DNA of 64,000 nt from Pomphorhynchus laevis (Eukaryota > Acanthocephala > Palaeacanthocephala > Echinorhynchida > Pomphorhynchidae). The position numbers were made by a program, and so were the translations under genes. The DNA is taken from NCBI GenBank assembly GCA_012934845.2, contig WNNJ02002384.1, positions 186,001-250,000 of the forward strand, written 5' to 3'. Shown in pieces: positions 1 to 12,390 of this stretch. The notes under the pieces are model-generated. The model did no database searches. It worked only from the letters and a program-made list of their open reading frames with translations, and had not been told where the DNA came from. How positions within the stretch are numbered: position 1 is the stretch's first letter; each line of letters opens with the position of its first letter.

Positions 1-1080
1 CGTCATCTGCAATTGAATGCCGGAACATCCGAGAATTTCGGCGTGCGCTGAACAGTGTATCGCTCTTATAGGAAGTCGAACTTGATTTGGATTTTTTTGT
101 TTTACTGACATTGTACTTTTTTACATTGAGATCCAGCCAAACGAGCCACCGCTCATCGGCTGTTGTATACTAATAATAAATATAATTTTTTTTGTAAATC
201 TTATATAATTATTTATTATTTATAATTATTTATCTTTATTTTATCTGATGTTTTATTTGATCTGATTAAGTATATAAAGAATTCGCAAAAAAATGTTGCT
301 TCATCGATCCTCATTCACTTTTCAAATATTCGTGACTTTTTAGCATTCAAAGTATTTAATTTATTTGTTAATAAAGTATCAATCGAATTTAAAAGATGTA
401 AAGTTTGAATCAAAGTGATGCTAGCAGGCGTTATAAATCCGATGATTTGGAAAATATTGAAATTTGTAATCGTGTCGATTATTGAATACATGATATTTCA
501 AGCTACTGACCTAACACCTACAAGGTGCAATTTAGATGCATCAACGTAAGTACATGCATTTGTAAAATTTCTCTTTAAGATCGAAACCATTTTAAATCGA
601 ATTATTGTAAAAAAACTTTCAATTCAACTGTTAAAATTGTGTTTCACTGGTAAAACTAATTTAAAGTTACGAATCGCTTATAGTGATCATCGTGGACCAA
701 GCACCTAATTTTAAGACATTTGAGTTTTGTAAATTATATATATTTGTTATATTTATAATATATTATTATCTTGAAACCAAATTTAAATATTTTTATTTAT
801 AAATGTGCAGAAAAATGTACAGAGCATTAATCTTCCTAACAAAATAAACTCGAGATAAAATGATTTTATGTAATAAAATGACCTATCGAGAAAAAATTGT
901 TTAACAAATATCCATACGTTTCTAATATTCATACTCAACAGAAATTCATTATCTGATAGGACAAGAGCTTGCACTCTTGATTTTGTATAATTTCTGAGAT
1001 TATACTAAAACGTAACATCGAGTACAAGACAAAACCGCAAATGGCTGTTCAGTATGTTTACTGTTGATATTAAAAAAATA
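1..1080. other. AT-rich intergenic DNA, no gene seen
   Basis: No reading frame with recognisable protein motifs is visible on either strand. A short stretch around 170-260 resembles a degraded piece of the PLE 3' tail that recurs later in the window, but it lacks the diagnostic GC-rich core. Confidence 0.4.
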
Positions 1081-1289
1081 AATAAATAAAGTGTAGAATG
1101 TAATCAGAGGAACGGGTAGTTCAACACTGATTGATGGTTCGAGCTGTCATGAATCCACTTCCTCACTTGAAGTTTAAAATGTAAATAGCTGGAGGCACAA
1201 GCAATTTCCTCAGATAGTGCATTCCAAGTGTTAATTCACGATGGGAGTGTCTCATTATTTGAGGATTTTTACCAGGGGGAAATTTATAG

Positions 1290-2960
1290 AGGATTAGGCG
1301 ATGTCCACGACAATTTGTAGTTCTGAACTTATAACATTTGTGGAATATCCTTCAAAGGGTTTGACAATTGCCCACATTGCCAAGAGATCAAGATACAGTA
1401 GTCTTTGTATCATTGAAGATAAACCTAACAAGGGTAACCTGTCATCATACGAATACGAATTATGAAAGCAAATTCGAGACACGGGACGAAGCACTGACTC
1501 AAGATCGGCAATTTCTTTCAACAGCTTGAATGCAATACCCAAGATGTGAACAAACCAAAGAACAATAAAGGAGTTTGAAGACAGAAGGGTTCATTCTCGA
1601 GAAGCAATTTTTGATGCAATACAAGGCTCGAACTGCCTTACTGCGAGCAAAGTCATTATTCAAACGTGTTTTTAGTGTCTCGTGTATTATTACACCCAAA
1701 TCCTTTTGTTCCGACACAATAGTAAGTATCTTTCCTCCAATGTGGTAACTATGATCGATCCCCACACTACCTAACATCATACATACACATTTACTTATAT
1801 TTAACCTAATCTGCGTTGCTTCACTCCATTCATAAATGCGGTCAAGGTCGTTCTGCAACAGTCTAGCATCCAGTTTACTATCTCTAGTGCACCATAGTTT
1901 TACATCATCGGCAAAGGCTAAGCATGGGTTTTGGATACGTAATAATAAGTCATTTAGAAATGGGATAAAAAGAAGAGGACCCAATAAAGTACCATGAGGG
2001 ATTCTAACTCTGTAGAAACGTCGGCTAAGGAATTCCCGAACCCAATTGCAGATGGTACAAGGAACACCATAGTGAGATAACAAATTAATTAGACATTAGT
2101 GCGGAACTCGATCGAATGCCTTTGAAAAATCTAAAAATATAACGTCAACGCATGTACCTGAGCGAGTCACCTCAGTCCACGATTCACGGGCTGATAACAG
2201 GTTAGTAATACACGACCGCTTGGAATTAAAACCGTGCTGTGAATTTGTAATAATCATGTGTTCATCTAAATGATGCAAAATTCTACGGGCAATCGATCTC
2301 TCCAGAACTTTACATATGGAACTTGTGAGGCTTGAAGCTCTATAGTTTGATCAAGATGACGGTATTGATTTCTTGGGAATTGGGACAATAATTGCAGACT
2401 TCCACGAATTAGGAGCCCATGAGTTGGAAATACTGTATTGGAAGAGTTTGTTAAGAAATGGAGCAAGACATTAAGACAGAGTTATTAGAAGGAACGGAGA
2501 AATGTCATCCGGACCTGTTGAGCTATGGGGATCAAGATTTCTTAAGTACGCCTTAACTTCACTGGGATATATTTTAAAAGTTGTTGATCGTTCTGAAATG
2601 GCTCCTAATCTCCAATTAATATCAGTTTTTACATAATCATCATACTGAAGATAAAAGCCCGAATATAGAGCTTCAGCAATTTCAACTTCATTAGTCAATA
2701 CACCAATCACTGCATTAATAGAGTTGATTAGAGAAGGAATAGTTCTATTGTGGCGAACATATGCTCAAAACTGTTTAGGCTGTTCATAAGCCTTGATCGC
2801 AATAACTGCTGCGAACTCATTCCGCTTTCTTAGTTTTAGTCTTGTACATAAATTTCGTATTAGTCTATAACTAGGAATTAGATTCGAATCTGAACGTGAA
2901 ATGCCCCAAAAGTAATTACGAGTTTTACGAGATACCGACATACCATGGAGGTTACATTTT
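1290..2960 (-). pseudogene. CR1-like LINE ORF2 fragment (RT), degenerate
   Basis: Read on the minus strand from about 2960 to 1290. Pieces in different frames follow CR1-type RT order. First is the linker before RT, with a TGA where PKQFWAYVR is expected near 2765. Next come SSTGPDDISP (RT1), HGFNSKRSCITNLL, VIFLDFSKAFDRVPH (motif A, about 2100-2150), GTLLGPLLF (motif B), LAFADDVKLW (motif C, about 1900-1925), KDLGVII and LLYCSLVCSHLGYCIQA near the C terminus. At least three frameshifts and a stop separate the pieces, so it is dead. No endonuclease domain is present, so the copy is 5' truncated. The family call rests on the KAFDRVPH and LEYCIQA-type C-terminal signatures. Confidence 0.85.
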
Positions 2961-3325
2961 TATAACGAAGAATTATATTCGAATCTGAACTTGACATGCA
3001 CCAAAGGTGATTACGAGTTTTTAACATAAGCTTAAGAAAATAGCGACATACCATGGAGGAAAATGGTTACATTTTTACCCCTGCAGTTGTTGAGACCTAT
3101 GGGGATGGAACATTGGCGGAATATGTCTAATCCGTAGAATAGCACTCTACCTTGCAGCTCATCGAAACATCTCTTATTCATGAGTAGCTGAGGAATTTTT
3201 ACACCTGCAGTTGTTGATACCTATGGAGGATGGAACGTTGGCGGACTATGTCTAATCCGTAGAGTAGCGCGCTACCTTGCAGCTCGTCGAAATATCCCTG
3301 ATTCACGGGTAGCTGAAGAATAATT
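2878..3325. repeat. Two adjacent local tandem duplications
   Basis: A segment of about 90 bp (2878-2955) containing gattcgaatctgaacgtg recurs diverged at 2967-3058. Immediately downstream a segment of about 125 bp starting cctgcagttgttgagacc (3077-3199) recurs at 3203-3325. The first duplication involves the 5' edge of the CR1-like fragment. The second is not recognisably coding. Confidence 0.75.
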
Positions 3326-3599
3326 TCAGCGAATATCAATCGTGCTAATGAGATGGAATGCCAAGGCTCTCCTGAAGAGCCTCCCCGATGACGACAACGG
3401 TTGGAATGGAGTGTCTATTAATTGCAGTTAGGATCCTCAATATCGACTTTTAGCACTGCACCCCTCAACATCCATTATTGACGGATCCAACCAACAAATA
3501 TTGCAGCAACACGGAAATGAACAGAATTGCAGTAGTGAGGAACTAGAAATTTACAATATAGTTGGAATGGAGGTATGATGTAATGATGTATTTACTGAT

Positions 3600-3945
3600 G
3601 TAAATACATCAGTAATGATGTATTTCGCAGGAAATACATCATTAGCATGTATTTGGCCCCGCTGCTATGTTGGATAGATGAGTTAGGGGCCGAAACTTGA
3701 TAACTTAGCAGTTCCGCCTGATGACCTTTAATCCTTATTCTGATACAACGTCTGTTATTTATTAGTCAATTCATAAAAATGACGTTTATTTTAAATTTCA
3801 ATTTTTTATTTTAACTTGATTTAAATTATAGAAAATCTAAAAACAATTATTAATTTTATTATTTAATTATTAAATTTTGATTTAGCATTATTATGTTTTG
3901 TTTATTTTATAATTATATTAAATACGTAGACTCAGTTAATTTAAA
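3600..3945 (+). repeat. PLE 3' tail, plus-oriented solo copy
   Basis: Matches the 3' tail that follows the PLE RT fragment at 37.8 kb. It has the hairpin AAATACAT/ATGTATTT (3632-3654), GGCCCC (3655-3660), CTGCTATG (3662-3669), GGGGCC (3686-3691) and then the AT-rich end ctcagtta. One base of the last pseudoknot strand is changed (CTTAGCAG at 3704-3711). No RT precedes it, so it is a 5' truncated or solo copy. Confidence 0.8.
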
Positions 3946-4438
3946 TGACCAAAATTTTAGAGACTGATTTGCGAGGAATTTGTTTTTATTTATACATCAG
4001 ATGTCAACAATATTCAGAGTTTCAAAAATGTTCTATTAAATATTTTACATTAAAAATTTTTTTATATAAAAATTTCTTATTTCTATCGAGCAAAAATTCA
4101 AATATAAATTCTAAATCAAAGTTAAAATTTTATTCAAATTAATACTTAAAGTACTAATTGATCAGGTAAATTACATTGTATTTTATATATTTTAATTAAA
4201 TTCGGTCAAATTTTATGTAAGCTGGTAAATGAGCAAACATTTATCACTTTAAAAAGACACTTTAAACGTCTATCAATGCAAATAATAAAAATCGTGGTGG
4301 TTTCTCAGACTTGCTCAAGACCAGCTTGTAATCATGATTAATACGCTGTATTAAAATAATTTTTTATCATACACTATTTCTTTAATTACTATGATATAAG
4401 GAATATATAATATATTATATAATATAATATATTATATT

Positions 4439-4625
4439 AAATCAGCTAACTGAGTCTACGTATTGTTATATAATTATAAAATAAACAAAACATAATAATG
4501 CTAAATCAAAATTTAATAATTAAATAATAAAATTAATAATTGTTTTTAGATTTTCTATAATTTAAATCAAGTTAAAATAAAAAATTGAAATTTAAATTAA
4601 ACGTCATATTTGTGATTTGACTCAT
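4439..4625 (-). repeat. PLE 3' tail fragment
   Basis: Terminal AT-rich part of the dispersed PLE tail, reading aatcagctaactgagtctac on the plus strand. It lacks the GC-rich structured core and lies tail-to-tail with the copy at 3600-3945. Confidence 0.75.
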
Positions 4626-4758
4626 AAATTCGTTTGTTGCCAAATAGTAACCCTGTAGGTCTAACAAAGTGGAACAACCGGTAAAATATGCGGTATTTCG
4701 CGAGCGAAACAGCGCAGGATTGCATCTCTGCTCAAGCACTTAAAGGCGTTGTAGAAAT

Positions 4759-4975
4759 CAAATCAGCTAACTGAGTCTATGTATTTAATATAATTATAAA
4801 ATAAACAAAACATAATAATGCTAAATCAAAATTTAGTAATTAAATAATAAAATTAATAATTGTTTTTAGATTTTCTATAATTTTAATCAAGTTAAAAAAT
4901 AAAAAATAAAATTTAAAATAAACGTCATTTTTATGAATTGACTAATAAATAACAGACGTTGTATCAGAATATATT
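4759..4975 (-). repeat. PLE 3' tail fragment
   Basis: Second minus-oriented copy of the AT-rich PLE tail, again beginning aatcagctaactgagtct. It runs to the acagacgttgtatcagaata segment and stops before the structured core. Confidence 0.75.
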
Positions 4976-5435
4976 ATCCAATATGTTATATAATAACATA
5001 TATTATATAATAACAATATATGTTATATAATAACAATATATTATATAATATGATATAATACTTTATTAATAGATTATAAATTATTATAACAATTTAAGTC
5101 TGATTTCTGGATCAATTTCTGCTCCGGTGTGCCAAAATTTTAATTAAATGATTGTTTATTTTATAATGTAACGAATGTGTTAATATTTTCGACATTATAA
5201 CAACTTTGTAATTAACAGTTAATAAATGCATTCGCCATTAAAAAACAACTTTTGTCGACTAATTGAACACACTATTTATAACAATATAGAACATCGGAAT
5301 TTTAATTTTCCCTTACGAATTTAAGGATCAGCTCTCTTACAAATTCAGTTGTTATGCCCATTACGGAATTGTTATCACTAGGATTTCCCTTATTATTAAT
5401 TAATTTTAAAATATTAATTAATTGTTAACTACGAA

Positions 5436-5835
5436 TCAAATCAGCTAACTGAGTCTACGTATTTAATATAATCATAAAATAAACAAAACATAATAATGCT
5501 AAATCAAAATTTAATAATTAAATAATAAAATTAATAATTGTTATAAGATTTTTATAATTTAAATCAAGTTAAAATAAAAAATTGAAATTTAAAATAAACG
5601 TCATTTTTATGAATTGACTAATAAATAACAGACGTTGTATCAGAATAAGAATTAGAGGTCATGAATAGGAACTGCTATGCTATCAGGTTTCGACCCCTAC
5701 CTCCTCTACCCAACATAGCAGCGGGGCCAAATACGTATTAAGGACGTATTTCCTCTGATTAAATTTGATTATATAGTATCTTATTCTAATACAAAGTATA
5801 TTATTTATTATCCATCCATAAAAATTTGCCAATAA
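5436..5835 (-). repeat. PLE 3' tail, long copy with structured core
   Basis: Starts aatcagctaactgagtctac and runs through the tail to the core at about 5690-5760. On the minus strand the hairpin AAATACGT/ACGTATTT and the GGCCCC box are preserved. It ends in the region that precedes the RT stop codon in coding copies. A further partial piece (acagacgttgttattg) follows at about 5865-5960. Confidence 0.8.
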
Positions 5836-5984
5836 AAAATTGAAATTAAAAAGTCAATTTTTATGAATTGACTAATAAAAAACAGACGTTGTTATTGATC
5901 AACATTTTAAAATAAATGTCAATTTTTATGAATTAACTAATCAATAACAGACTATATTTTAAAATACAGTATATTGGTAAAAAA

Positions 5985-6374
5985 TTAAATCAGCTAACTG
6001 AGTCTACGTATTTAATATAATCATAAAATAAACAAAACATAATAATGCTAAATCAAAATTTAATAATTAAATAATAAAATTAATAATTGTTTTTAGATTT
6101 TCTATAATTTTAATCAAGTTAAAAAATAAAAATAAAAAATAAAATTTAAAATAAACGTCATTTTTATGAATTGACTAATAAATAAGAGACGTTGTATCAG
6201 AATAAGAATTAGAGGTCATCAGGAGGAACTGCTACGCTATCAGGTTTCGGCCCCTAACTCCTCTACCCAACATAGCAGCGGGGCCAAATACATGCTAATG
6301 ATGTATTTCCTCTGATAAAACTATCTACTATCTGATTCTAATACAAAGTATATTATTTATTATCTATCCATAAA
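5985..6374 (-). repeat. PLE 3' tail contiguous with the RT copy at 6.4 kb
   Basis: On the minus strand this lies directly downstream of the PLE RT fragment, so it is that copy's own 3' untranslated tail. It holds the hairpin (AAATACAT/ATGTATTT), the GGCCCC/GGGGCC pairing and a CTGCTATG strand whose partner here is CGTAGCAG, a U-G wobble that keeps the pairing. Confidence 0.85.
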
Positions 6375-7300
6375 AATTTACCACTTAAGAGTTTAAATTT
6401 ATTTTTAATATTATTGTGCTGATTTATATATTTTACTATTTTCTACTTGATGTTATTTTTATAGTAACCTAGTTTAAAATATGTATCTATTAAATTATTT
6501 AAATGATTTTGAAGAAAGCCAATATCATTACATATTGTTGCAATTCTTAAAATTTCATTATTTAATGTATTATATTTTATATTATATGGTACGCATGAAT
6601 GCTCATGCAAAAATATGTTTCTTGTAAATTTAAATATGTCATCTTTACGATATAAATTAGAAGTAGTTTTAATTGATGTTAATTTAATGTTCATATCTAG
6701 ATATACACCTTCTTTATCATCAATATTGGTTTTATTATGAATAAGGCTTTCTGAATAAATTTGTTCAATTTTTGAATAATTCTTATTAGAGTTAAATACA
6801 AATATATCATCAATATATCGAAACATATATTTTATGTATTTTTATAATTTAGATTTAGTTTTTACACAGTTATGAACAAATTCATATTCTATAAAGCTTA
6901 AAATCAAGTCAGCTATAATTGGGCTACTATTACCTCCCATTGGAACACCTTTTTCTGTCTCAATATAGATGTCCCTACTTTTAAATAATTTTGATTTATC
7001 AAAATATTTAAGGATTCTATTAATTCAATTGTATCCATATATTTATATTTACTTGATGGTTTAATTTTTGTTAGATATGCGTTTTAGTTATTTAACATAT
7101 ATATGTATATCTTTTTCCTTATATGAGATTAATTAATTTTTCTAATGCATCTTTGATATCTGCTAAATCTAGATTTGTATAAAGCGTACTAAAATCGTAC
7201 GTATTTATTTATTTAAATAAAGCAAGAAATTGAAGTTTTTTTGCTTCATTTACTTTTGAGTATAAAATTTGCCAAATGCATAGTTACAACATTTATACTA
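6375..7300 (-). pseudogene. Penelope-like element RT fragment
   Basis: On the minus strand the RT motifs are in order: YDFSTLYTNLDLADIKDAL (motif A, about 7200), KGVPMGGNSSPIIADLILSF (motif B, about 6930), and MFRYIDDIFVFNSN (motif C, YIDD, 6826 downward). Next is the thumb, with LRIATICNDIGFLQNHLNN, ending GKFLWIDNK before the 3' tail. Stops and a frameshift separate the blocks. YIDD, the STLYTNL motif A and the GVPMGGNSSP motif B are typical of PLE RTs. The N-terminal half is missing. It matches the RT fragments at 16.6 and 37.8 kb closely. Confidence 0.88.
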
Positions 7301-7460
7301 TGTCAGGGTATGTACGACGTACGTAACAAATTTATTATATATTTCCGGTTAGGTAGATTTGTGTGTAACTTTAAACATTTTATTTTGCATATAATCAAAT
7401 AATTATACCATTCCGCGTGATTTTTCAGTAATCATATAACGAAGAAAGACGCAAAAGAAA

Positions 7461-7520
7461 GACGAGGAGCACTGCTAGATATCATTTCGTCATCACTATG
7501 ACTTATCAGTGCCAGTTCCC
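7461..7520 (-). ncRNA. Degenerate hammerhead-like motif in the left arm
   Basis: On the minus strand the same fold is present (stem II GTCAT/ATGAC, GAAA), but the core reads CTGATAA instead of CTGATGA. This changes the catalytic G8 position to A and should kill cleavage. Stem III differs from the right arm by a compensatory C-G to U-A swap (A-U...A-U here), which keeps pairing. Confidence 0.4.
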
Positions 7521-7654
7521 TCTTACTGCTGGATGCAGAGGAGGACTAGCAGACGGCAATCAACGAATCAAGTGCATGATGTACAAGAAAATCTCTAGTA
7601 ACATCATTCGTTGATTGCCGTCTGCTAGTTCTCTTTTGCATCCAGCAGTGGGAT

Positions 7655-7715
7655 GCAACTGGCACTGATGAGTCATAGTGATGACGAAACGGTATCTAGC
7701 AGTGCTCCTCGTCTT
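7655..7715 (+). ncRNA. Candidate type I hammerhead ribozyme (intact core)
   Basis: CTGATGA at 7665-7671 is followed by stem II GTCAT/ATGAC with an AGTG loop (7672-7685) and GAAA (7686-7689). A very short stem III follows (A-C against G-T, 7689-7693), then A at 7694 as the predicted cleavage nucleotide. Stem I can form between CTGGCA (7659-7664) and TCTAG (7695-7699) with one bulged C. Further pairing lies beyond an internal loop. Minimal stem III is known for hammerheads in animal PLEs. The bulge next to the core is atypical, so activity is uncertain. Confidence 0.5.
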
Positions 7716-8053
7716 TCTTTCGCGTCGGGATTATATGATTACTATTTAATTTTGCATTAATTCCCACAAAGTTAAATAATGATTATTTCTTTACTAAATT
7801 TCTTTAATAAGTTTTTGTAGTAATATTTTTTATTTGTAGTATTGCGTCAAGACACATATTTTCATAACCTTACATTTTTGTGTATACATTTCAACACATC
7901 TTAACTGTTAAAAGGTTTATTTTAAAATTTAATTTATCGATAAATTTTCAATTTTAAATATAAAAACTGAAATTATATATTTTTGTTCGGGGTATGCCAT
8001 TTTCTATTTAATATTCTGTATACTGTTTTATATCACATATAGCTCTGTTTTAG

Positions 8054-8279
8054 CTCTGATGATCAGAAAAGCACAATTTGGATGCGGCAGGCTACGCTTG
8101 TATTTTGTATATCGATAGTATTGTCTATGCTAAACCACGTACCGGTGATTTTGCTGGTTCTCGGCTGTGGATCATTGTACAGCTCAATATACTATCGATA
8201 CAAGCATCTTTATCAAAGACAAGCGTCTATTCCCTTTGATAAACTATCATCCTTGGAATTATCAAAAAGTATATCGAAT
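8054..8279 (+). CDS. Putative internal exon of a membrane protein gene
   Basis: An open stretch of 75 codons is preceded by ctctgttttag and ends at AAT|GTAAGT, a strong donor. Phase runs from 1 to 0. The peptide begins SDDQKSTIWMRQATLVFC and contains a hydrophobic segment (VFCISIVLSML through VILLVLGCGSLY), enough for one or two membrane helices. A polar region with YKHLYQRQASIPFDKLSSLE follows. I do not recognise the family. No neighbouring exon was identified with confidence, and a chance ORF is possible. Confidence 0.4.
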
Positions 8280-8824
8280 GTAAGTGTATGCATTTTTTGC
8301 TTACTAACACAAAGTCATATCCGTTTTGCACTCTTTTAGTTTTTATTTGATTTTTACCATTTGAAGTATTTTATGCTTTATGAAGTATAAATTGAATTTT
8401 TGAATTTTATTTTTATACATTATAAAATAATGTATAAACATAATGCCAATATAATATTAAATGCAATTGTCTACAATATTCAAAGTATTGAAGTGTCGCT
8501 CAAAAGCACAGTATGAACAAATTAGCAATTGACAAAAACGACAACCTTCTTCTTTATTAGTGCAGAAATAACATAAATTAATTTTTTCAAATGTTTGTGA
8601 TATAATGTTGACCTTCAATTGCTGTGTTCTTTTACATCTGGAATGGAAAAAGTCTATAAACGGAATTAGTGTAATTAAGTAAATTATTTCATTTTCAAGT
8701 AACTAAATGGCAGGTCGCAAATCCGACATAAATAAACAGAAATGCAAACTAAACAAAAATTAACTCTTGAAAAATTAAAATCTTATTTAAGAGCTTTAAT
8801 TTAAATCCTATTTAAACTTATTTA

Positions 8825-8857
8825 AGAGCTGAGATCTTATTTTAAGATCTCAGCTCT
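8825..8857. repeat. Perfect 15-bp palindrome, 3-nt loop
   Basis: Arms agagctgagatctta (8825-8839) and taagatctcagctct (8843-8857) around ttt. There is no run of T on either side that would suggest a terminator. One of a set of similar snapback hairpins in the window. Confidence 0.9.
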
Positions 8858-9169
8858 CTCCAACTATGGGAGCGGGTCAATCGTAACCATACGCGATATA
8901 TAATAGGTTATATCACAAATGATGGTTTTCCTTTTTACAAATCCAGACGTAACAAATTAATTTGTATAAGTCAAATTAAAAATTACTATTTTTTTAATAT
9001 TTCTTTAATTCAACTAAGTTTTTTTTATTCGTTGCAATCGTTTGCTAGAATAGTTTGTAATCGTTCGATTAAAATTTTGCAAATACGATTCATTTCTTAA
9101 ATTAATTTTTCAAAATTCATTTAAGAAATGGTTCGGGTATGGATTTGTTTCGTCATTATCTCTATTATC

Positions 9170-9240
9170 TTACACTGAGTTCACCTGTTAATTTTTTCCA
9201 ACGTTAACTTGTACAGATACAATTTGTAATACAGTGTATT
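9170..9240. repeat. Dispersed repeat, first copy
   Basis: The stretch ctgagttcacctgttaattt with caacgttaacttgtacagat recurs at 18898-18970 with few differences. Both copies sit beside AT-rich DNA rich in tgtattataata. It is short and non-coding, and the parent element is unknown. Confidence 0.65.
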
Positions 9241-9529
9241 ATAATAATTATAATATTATATTGTATTATAATAAAATTCATAATATTACATGTAATAATG
9301 TATTATTACATATAAATATTATTGCATGTAATAATATTACATGCCAGTATTATTATAATATAAAAATTAAAAAATATTATATTGTATTATAATGCTATTG
9401 TAGTATATATTTTTTCAATATTAATAATATATTAATACATTTGATAATAACATTAAATAAATAACATTAGTCCCACGTTAGATGATAATCTATATAATCA
9501 AGAATTTAATTTTCATTAAGCATACCCTC

Positions 9530-11435
9530 GTTCGGTCTGCTCAGCGAAAGCATGCTGAAGCTGTTTGTTCTAAAGTAAAGGCAATTTACCTTTTTATATG
9601 GACAGCCGCATCAGCGTACTCACCTGGTAGATCTCTCTTCTCTTCTGAAACAATACTCTTGATCACTAAATCTGCAATTCATCCAGATGTTGAGATGACT
9701 AAAGGTACAAAACGTCCCTTTTTCACATATTGTAAACGCTAGTTATATTTTGCGAATTTTCACGAGTCGTTATATTTAAAAGCTGCATCTGAAGTTTCTC
9801 CACTATTAGATCTAACAAATATTGAATATACGTTAACGTCCAAACACGTACGCTCGAATCTTTCATTCCCAAGTCTTATGCACACTATATTTACATGTGC
9901 TTGGTATTCTCTTATTGTGGAAGAATTCTTAAAGGTTAGCCTCTGGAACAGATTGCAACCTAGGTTCAACATCAGCCGACCATATACGTCAGCAAATAAG
10001 CAGTAATGACGTTTTTAACAGCATCATGTCGTATCAACGGTAAGCCCCCTCTCTTACAGATAATTACATGACCAACATCGATTTGTGAATCACAAACACA
10101 AGATATGGTGCCTAAATGGTCTGGAGTTAACCCGATCCTACAACAAAAGTCATCTCTTAATTCCGTTGAACTCAAATAATAATTGTGTACAGGAAGTGGA
10201 AGAGCATTAAGCCGATACGAAGCACAATTGACTATAGCGTGCGAAATTGCGTTTTTGATATTTTCAGGTATATTTTGAACATATCCTTGGAATCTCGTCT
10301 TGAATGCGGTCTTGCGTTTGCCAATGATATATTGACATACTTTCCTTTGCCCACGCTTAAGTTCAACAACTGAAACGCTTATAAAGTTTCGCAAAGAAGG
10401 TGACAACACTTATATTCTAACCAAATGATAGACGTCTGATTAGATATTCCAATGTCACCAAGCCAAAGCGGCGAGGCCAATATTATCAATAAGTTGACTT
10501 CAATTTGTTGACCTAATAACGTCGAGATAAACTTCTCAAAGATGGCTTCACTGAAATCTCATACTTGACAGTTATCGCACTGTACAGTGTGCATATAATG
10601 GAGCCATTTGAATTGCACATGGTTAGTATTTCCTGAAAATGCCATATATGGATCAATCTGGCAAACCTCAGCAAGGCGCTCAACCAAAAAAGATAACACC
10701 TACACTTTTCTGACTTATAATTTTCAGTTACGAAATCTTGAGTGCCAATAGGTATACCCAATATTACATTTCAATTTGATCAATGATTAATATATGTAAT
10801 AGTAGATGGGCGTTCAAGAGGCTTATGACAAAGCGAGTTGGACTTTGAACTGTTCACAAAATTTCCGAATTTGGGACCTTCAATAATTGGAATGTCCCAT
10901 ATTCTCTTTAAGTTTTATAGTGTGCCAACGAAGTTTGAATCATCTTCAAACCATGTTTAAATTACTATTGGAGCAGTTTTTCAATTATCTTAATTAATGG
11001 CATCACTGACATGGAGAAGGCTGTCATGGCGAAATGATCACATTAAGTGAATCCTTTAACCGATAAAACGTTTTCGTCAACTAACGACAGTACTGCGGGA
11101 TTTATATACATATTTTACAGTGAGATTGCACACGTATATTCGATCTAATGAATTGCAACAACTCTATTAATATAATTGAATGCGTTAGTTGCGTCAATTG
11201 CTAGAATGCATCGATCTTCAGAGGAGCTAAATGTATTACGTATTGAGGAAACTGCATGCTCAATTATCGTTTTTTGCTAGGCCATCAGTGTTGGTGGCCT
11301 AGAAAGGTGCATACAGTGTTGCACCTTTCCTGCAACACTGTGTATCGTCTTTGATGACGCTTACTATTGTTTTGCATATTATACGTCTAGGTACTTCATA
11401 AACTCAAATTGGGCGGACGCCACCACCTTATTATT
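9530..11435 (-). pseudogene. CxC-RT-nuclease retroelement, copy 1 (5' truncated, degenerate)
   Basis: Read on the minus strand from 11435. The pieces follow the intact copy at 51.3 kb in order: GGVRPI then RRIICKTIVSVIKDD (RT finger), HAVSSIRNTF, ILAIDATNAFNYINRV (motif A, about 11170), IGTQDFV (after motif C), WLGDIGISN, LSSTELRDDFCCRIG, and the zinc knuckle CVCDSQIDVGHVIIC with RHDAVKN (about 10010-10120). ERTCLDVNVY (nuclease-like core, about 9850) and GRFVPLVISTSG (about 9700) come last. Many frameshifts and stops are present, and the CxC module and YADD block are not recoverable. The plus-strand ORF at 9482-9742 is its shadow. Confidence 0.8.
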
Positions 11436-12390
11436 GTGTATAATATATTATTATATTGTTATATTATATTATTCTATTATTATATATATTATTATGTTGT
11501 ATATAATATAATATATAATATTATATAATGTATTATATATAATACATTATTATATAATATATTATATAATATTACGTATTATTATAGACAATGCTATTTA
11601 AGTATCAATTAACTTATAATTGACTTACAATCGTCGCTTCGCTCTGCTCGTTAACAACTGAAAGTTATTGATTATAAAAAACTGATTACAAATTAGATTA
11701 TTAAAAATTACTTCTTATATTAAAAATCTAGAGATTTCGTAGCAGAGAAACCAATACTCTTATTCATCGCAGATATCATCGGTGCAAAATGATCTTTTTT
11801 ATGAAGCGCTCATGTATATTAATAATTATCTGAGAAGTTATTTATTAATGCCCACAGCTGCCCTTCGGCTTTGAGCTGAAAGCAAAAGATGCAATATTTG
11901 CGTTAAAACAAAATTGTTCAAATATTAATCGCGACTTGCAGGTGAAATTATACTTGTAGGCTCCTTAACTTCTACTTGAAGAAGATTTGCTATTTCGACC
12001 GTTTGATAGCATCATACTGCACGTAAATGTTGATAGATTATGGTTGGATCTACATGTAATGAATCAATTTTACGAAAATGAATTGTAAAAAGAATTGGGC
12101 GATAAAATACAATCGAGCTAGGTGGACATTGTAGGTGACATAATTTGCAGCGACAACATATTGAACGTTCATAGCAAGGAATATAGATAGTGCACAGCTT
12201 ATCGTGATAACCTTGAAGATAGGCGTGAACGATGATAGGTATATTGATGGCTTGAAGTTGCTGCTAAAGAGGTCGTAGGCTAGTTGCTGCTTCGGTGAAT
12301 TTAGGATCGACGGCATTTATCTTTCTTTATGGACTCTTGAAAGTACTGATGAAAGAGACGTTAGCGCAGAAAGTGGAGTCGAGTGAATTT

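Larger units (their letters stand above)
7427..7743. repeat. 317-bp inverted repeat (foldback) with ribozyme-like core in each arm
   Basis: The left arm (7427-7568) and right arm (7607-7743) are reverse complements with scattered differences and small indels, separated by a 38-bp spacer. Outer ends read agtaatcatata and tatatgattact. Inner ends read caatcaacgaat and attcgttgattg. Each arm contains a segment resembling a hammerhead ribozyme. The foldback lies just 5' of the minus-oriented PLE RT fragment. No transposase or clear target duplication is seen. Confidence 0.85.

Noticed and set aside
9482-9742. 86-codon plus-strand ORF as a gene
   Set aside because: The minus strand of the same stretch encodes the C-terminal block (GRFVPLVISTSG, IAFTLEQTASACFR) of CxC-RT copy 1, so the plus ORF is a shadow.
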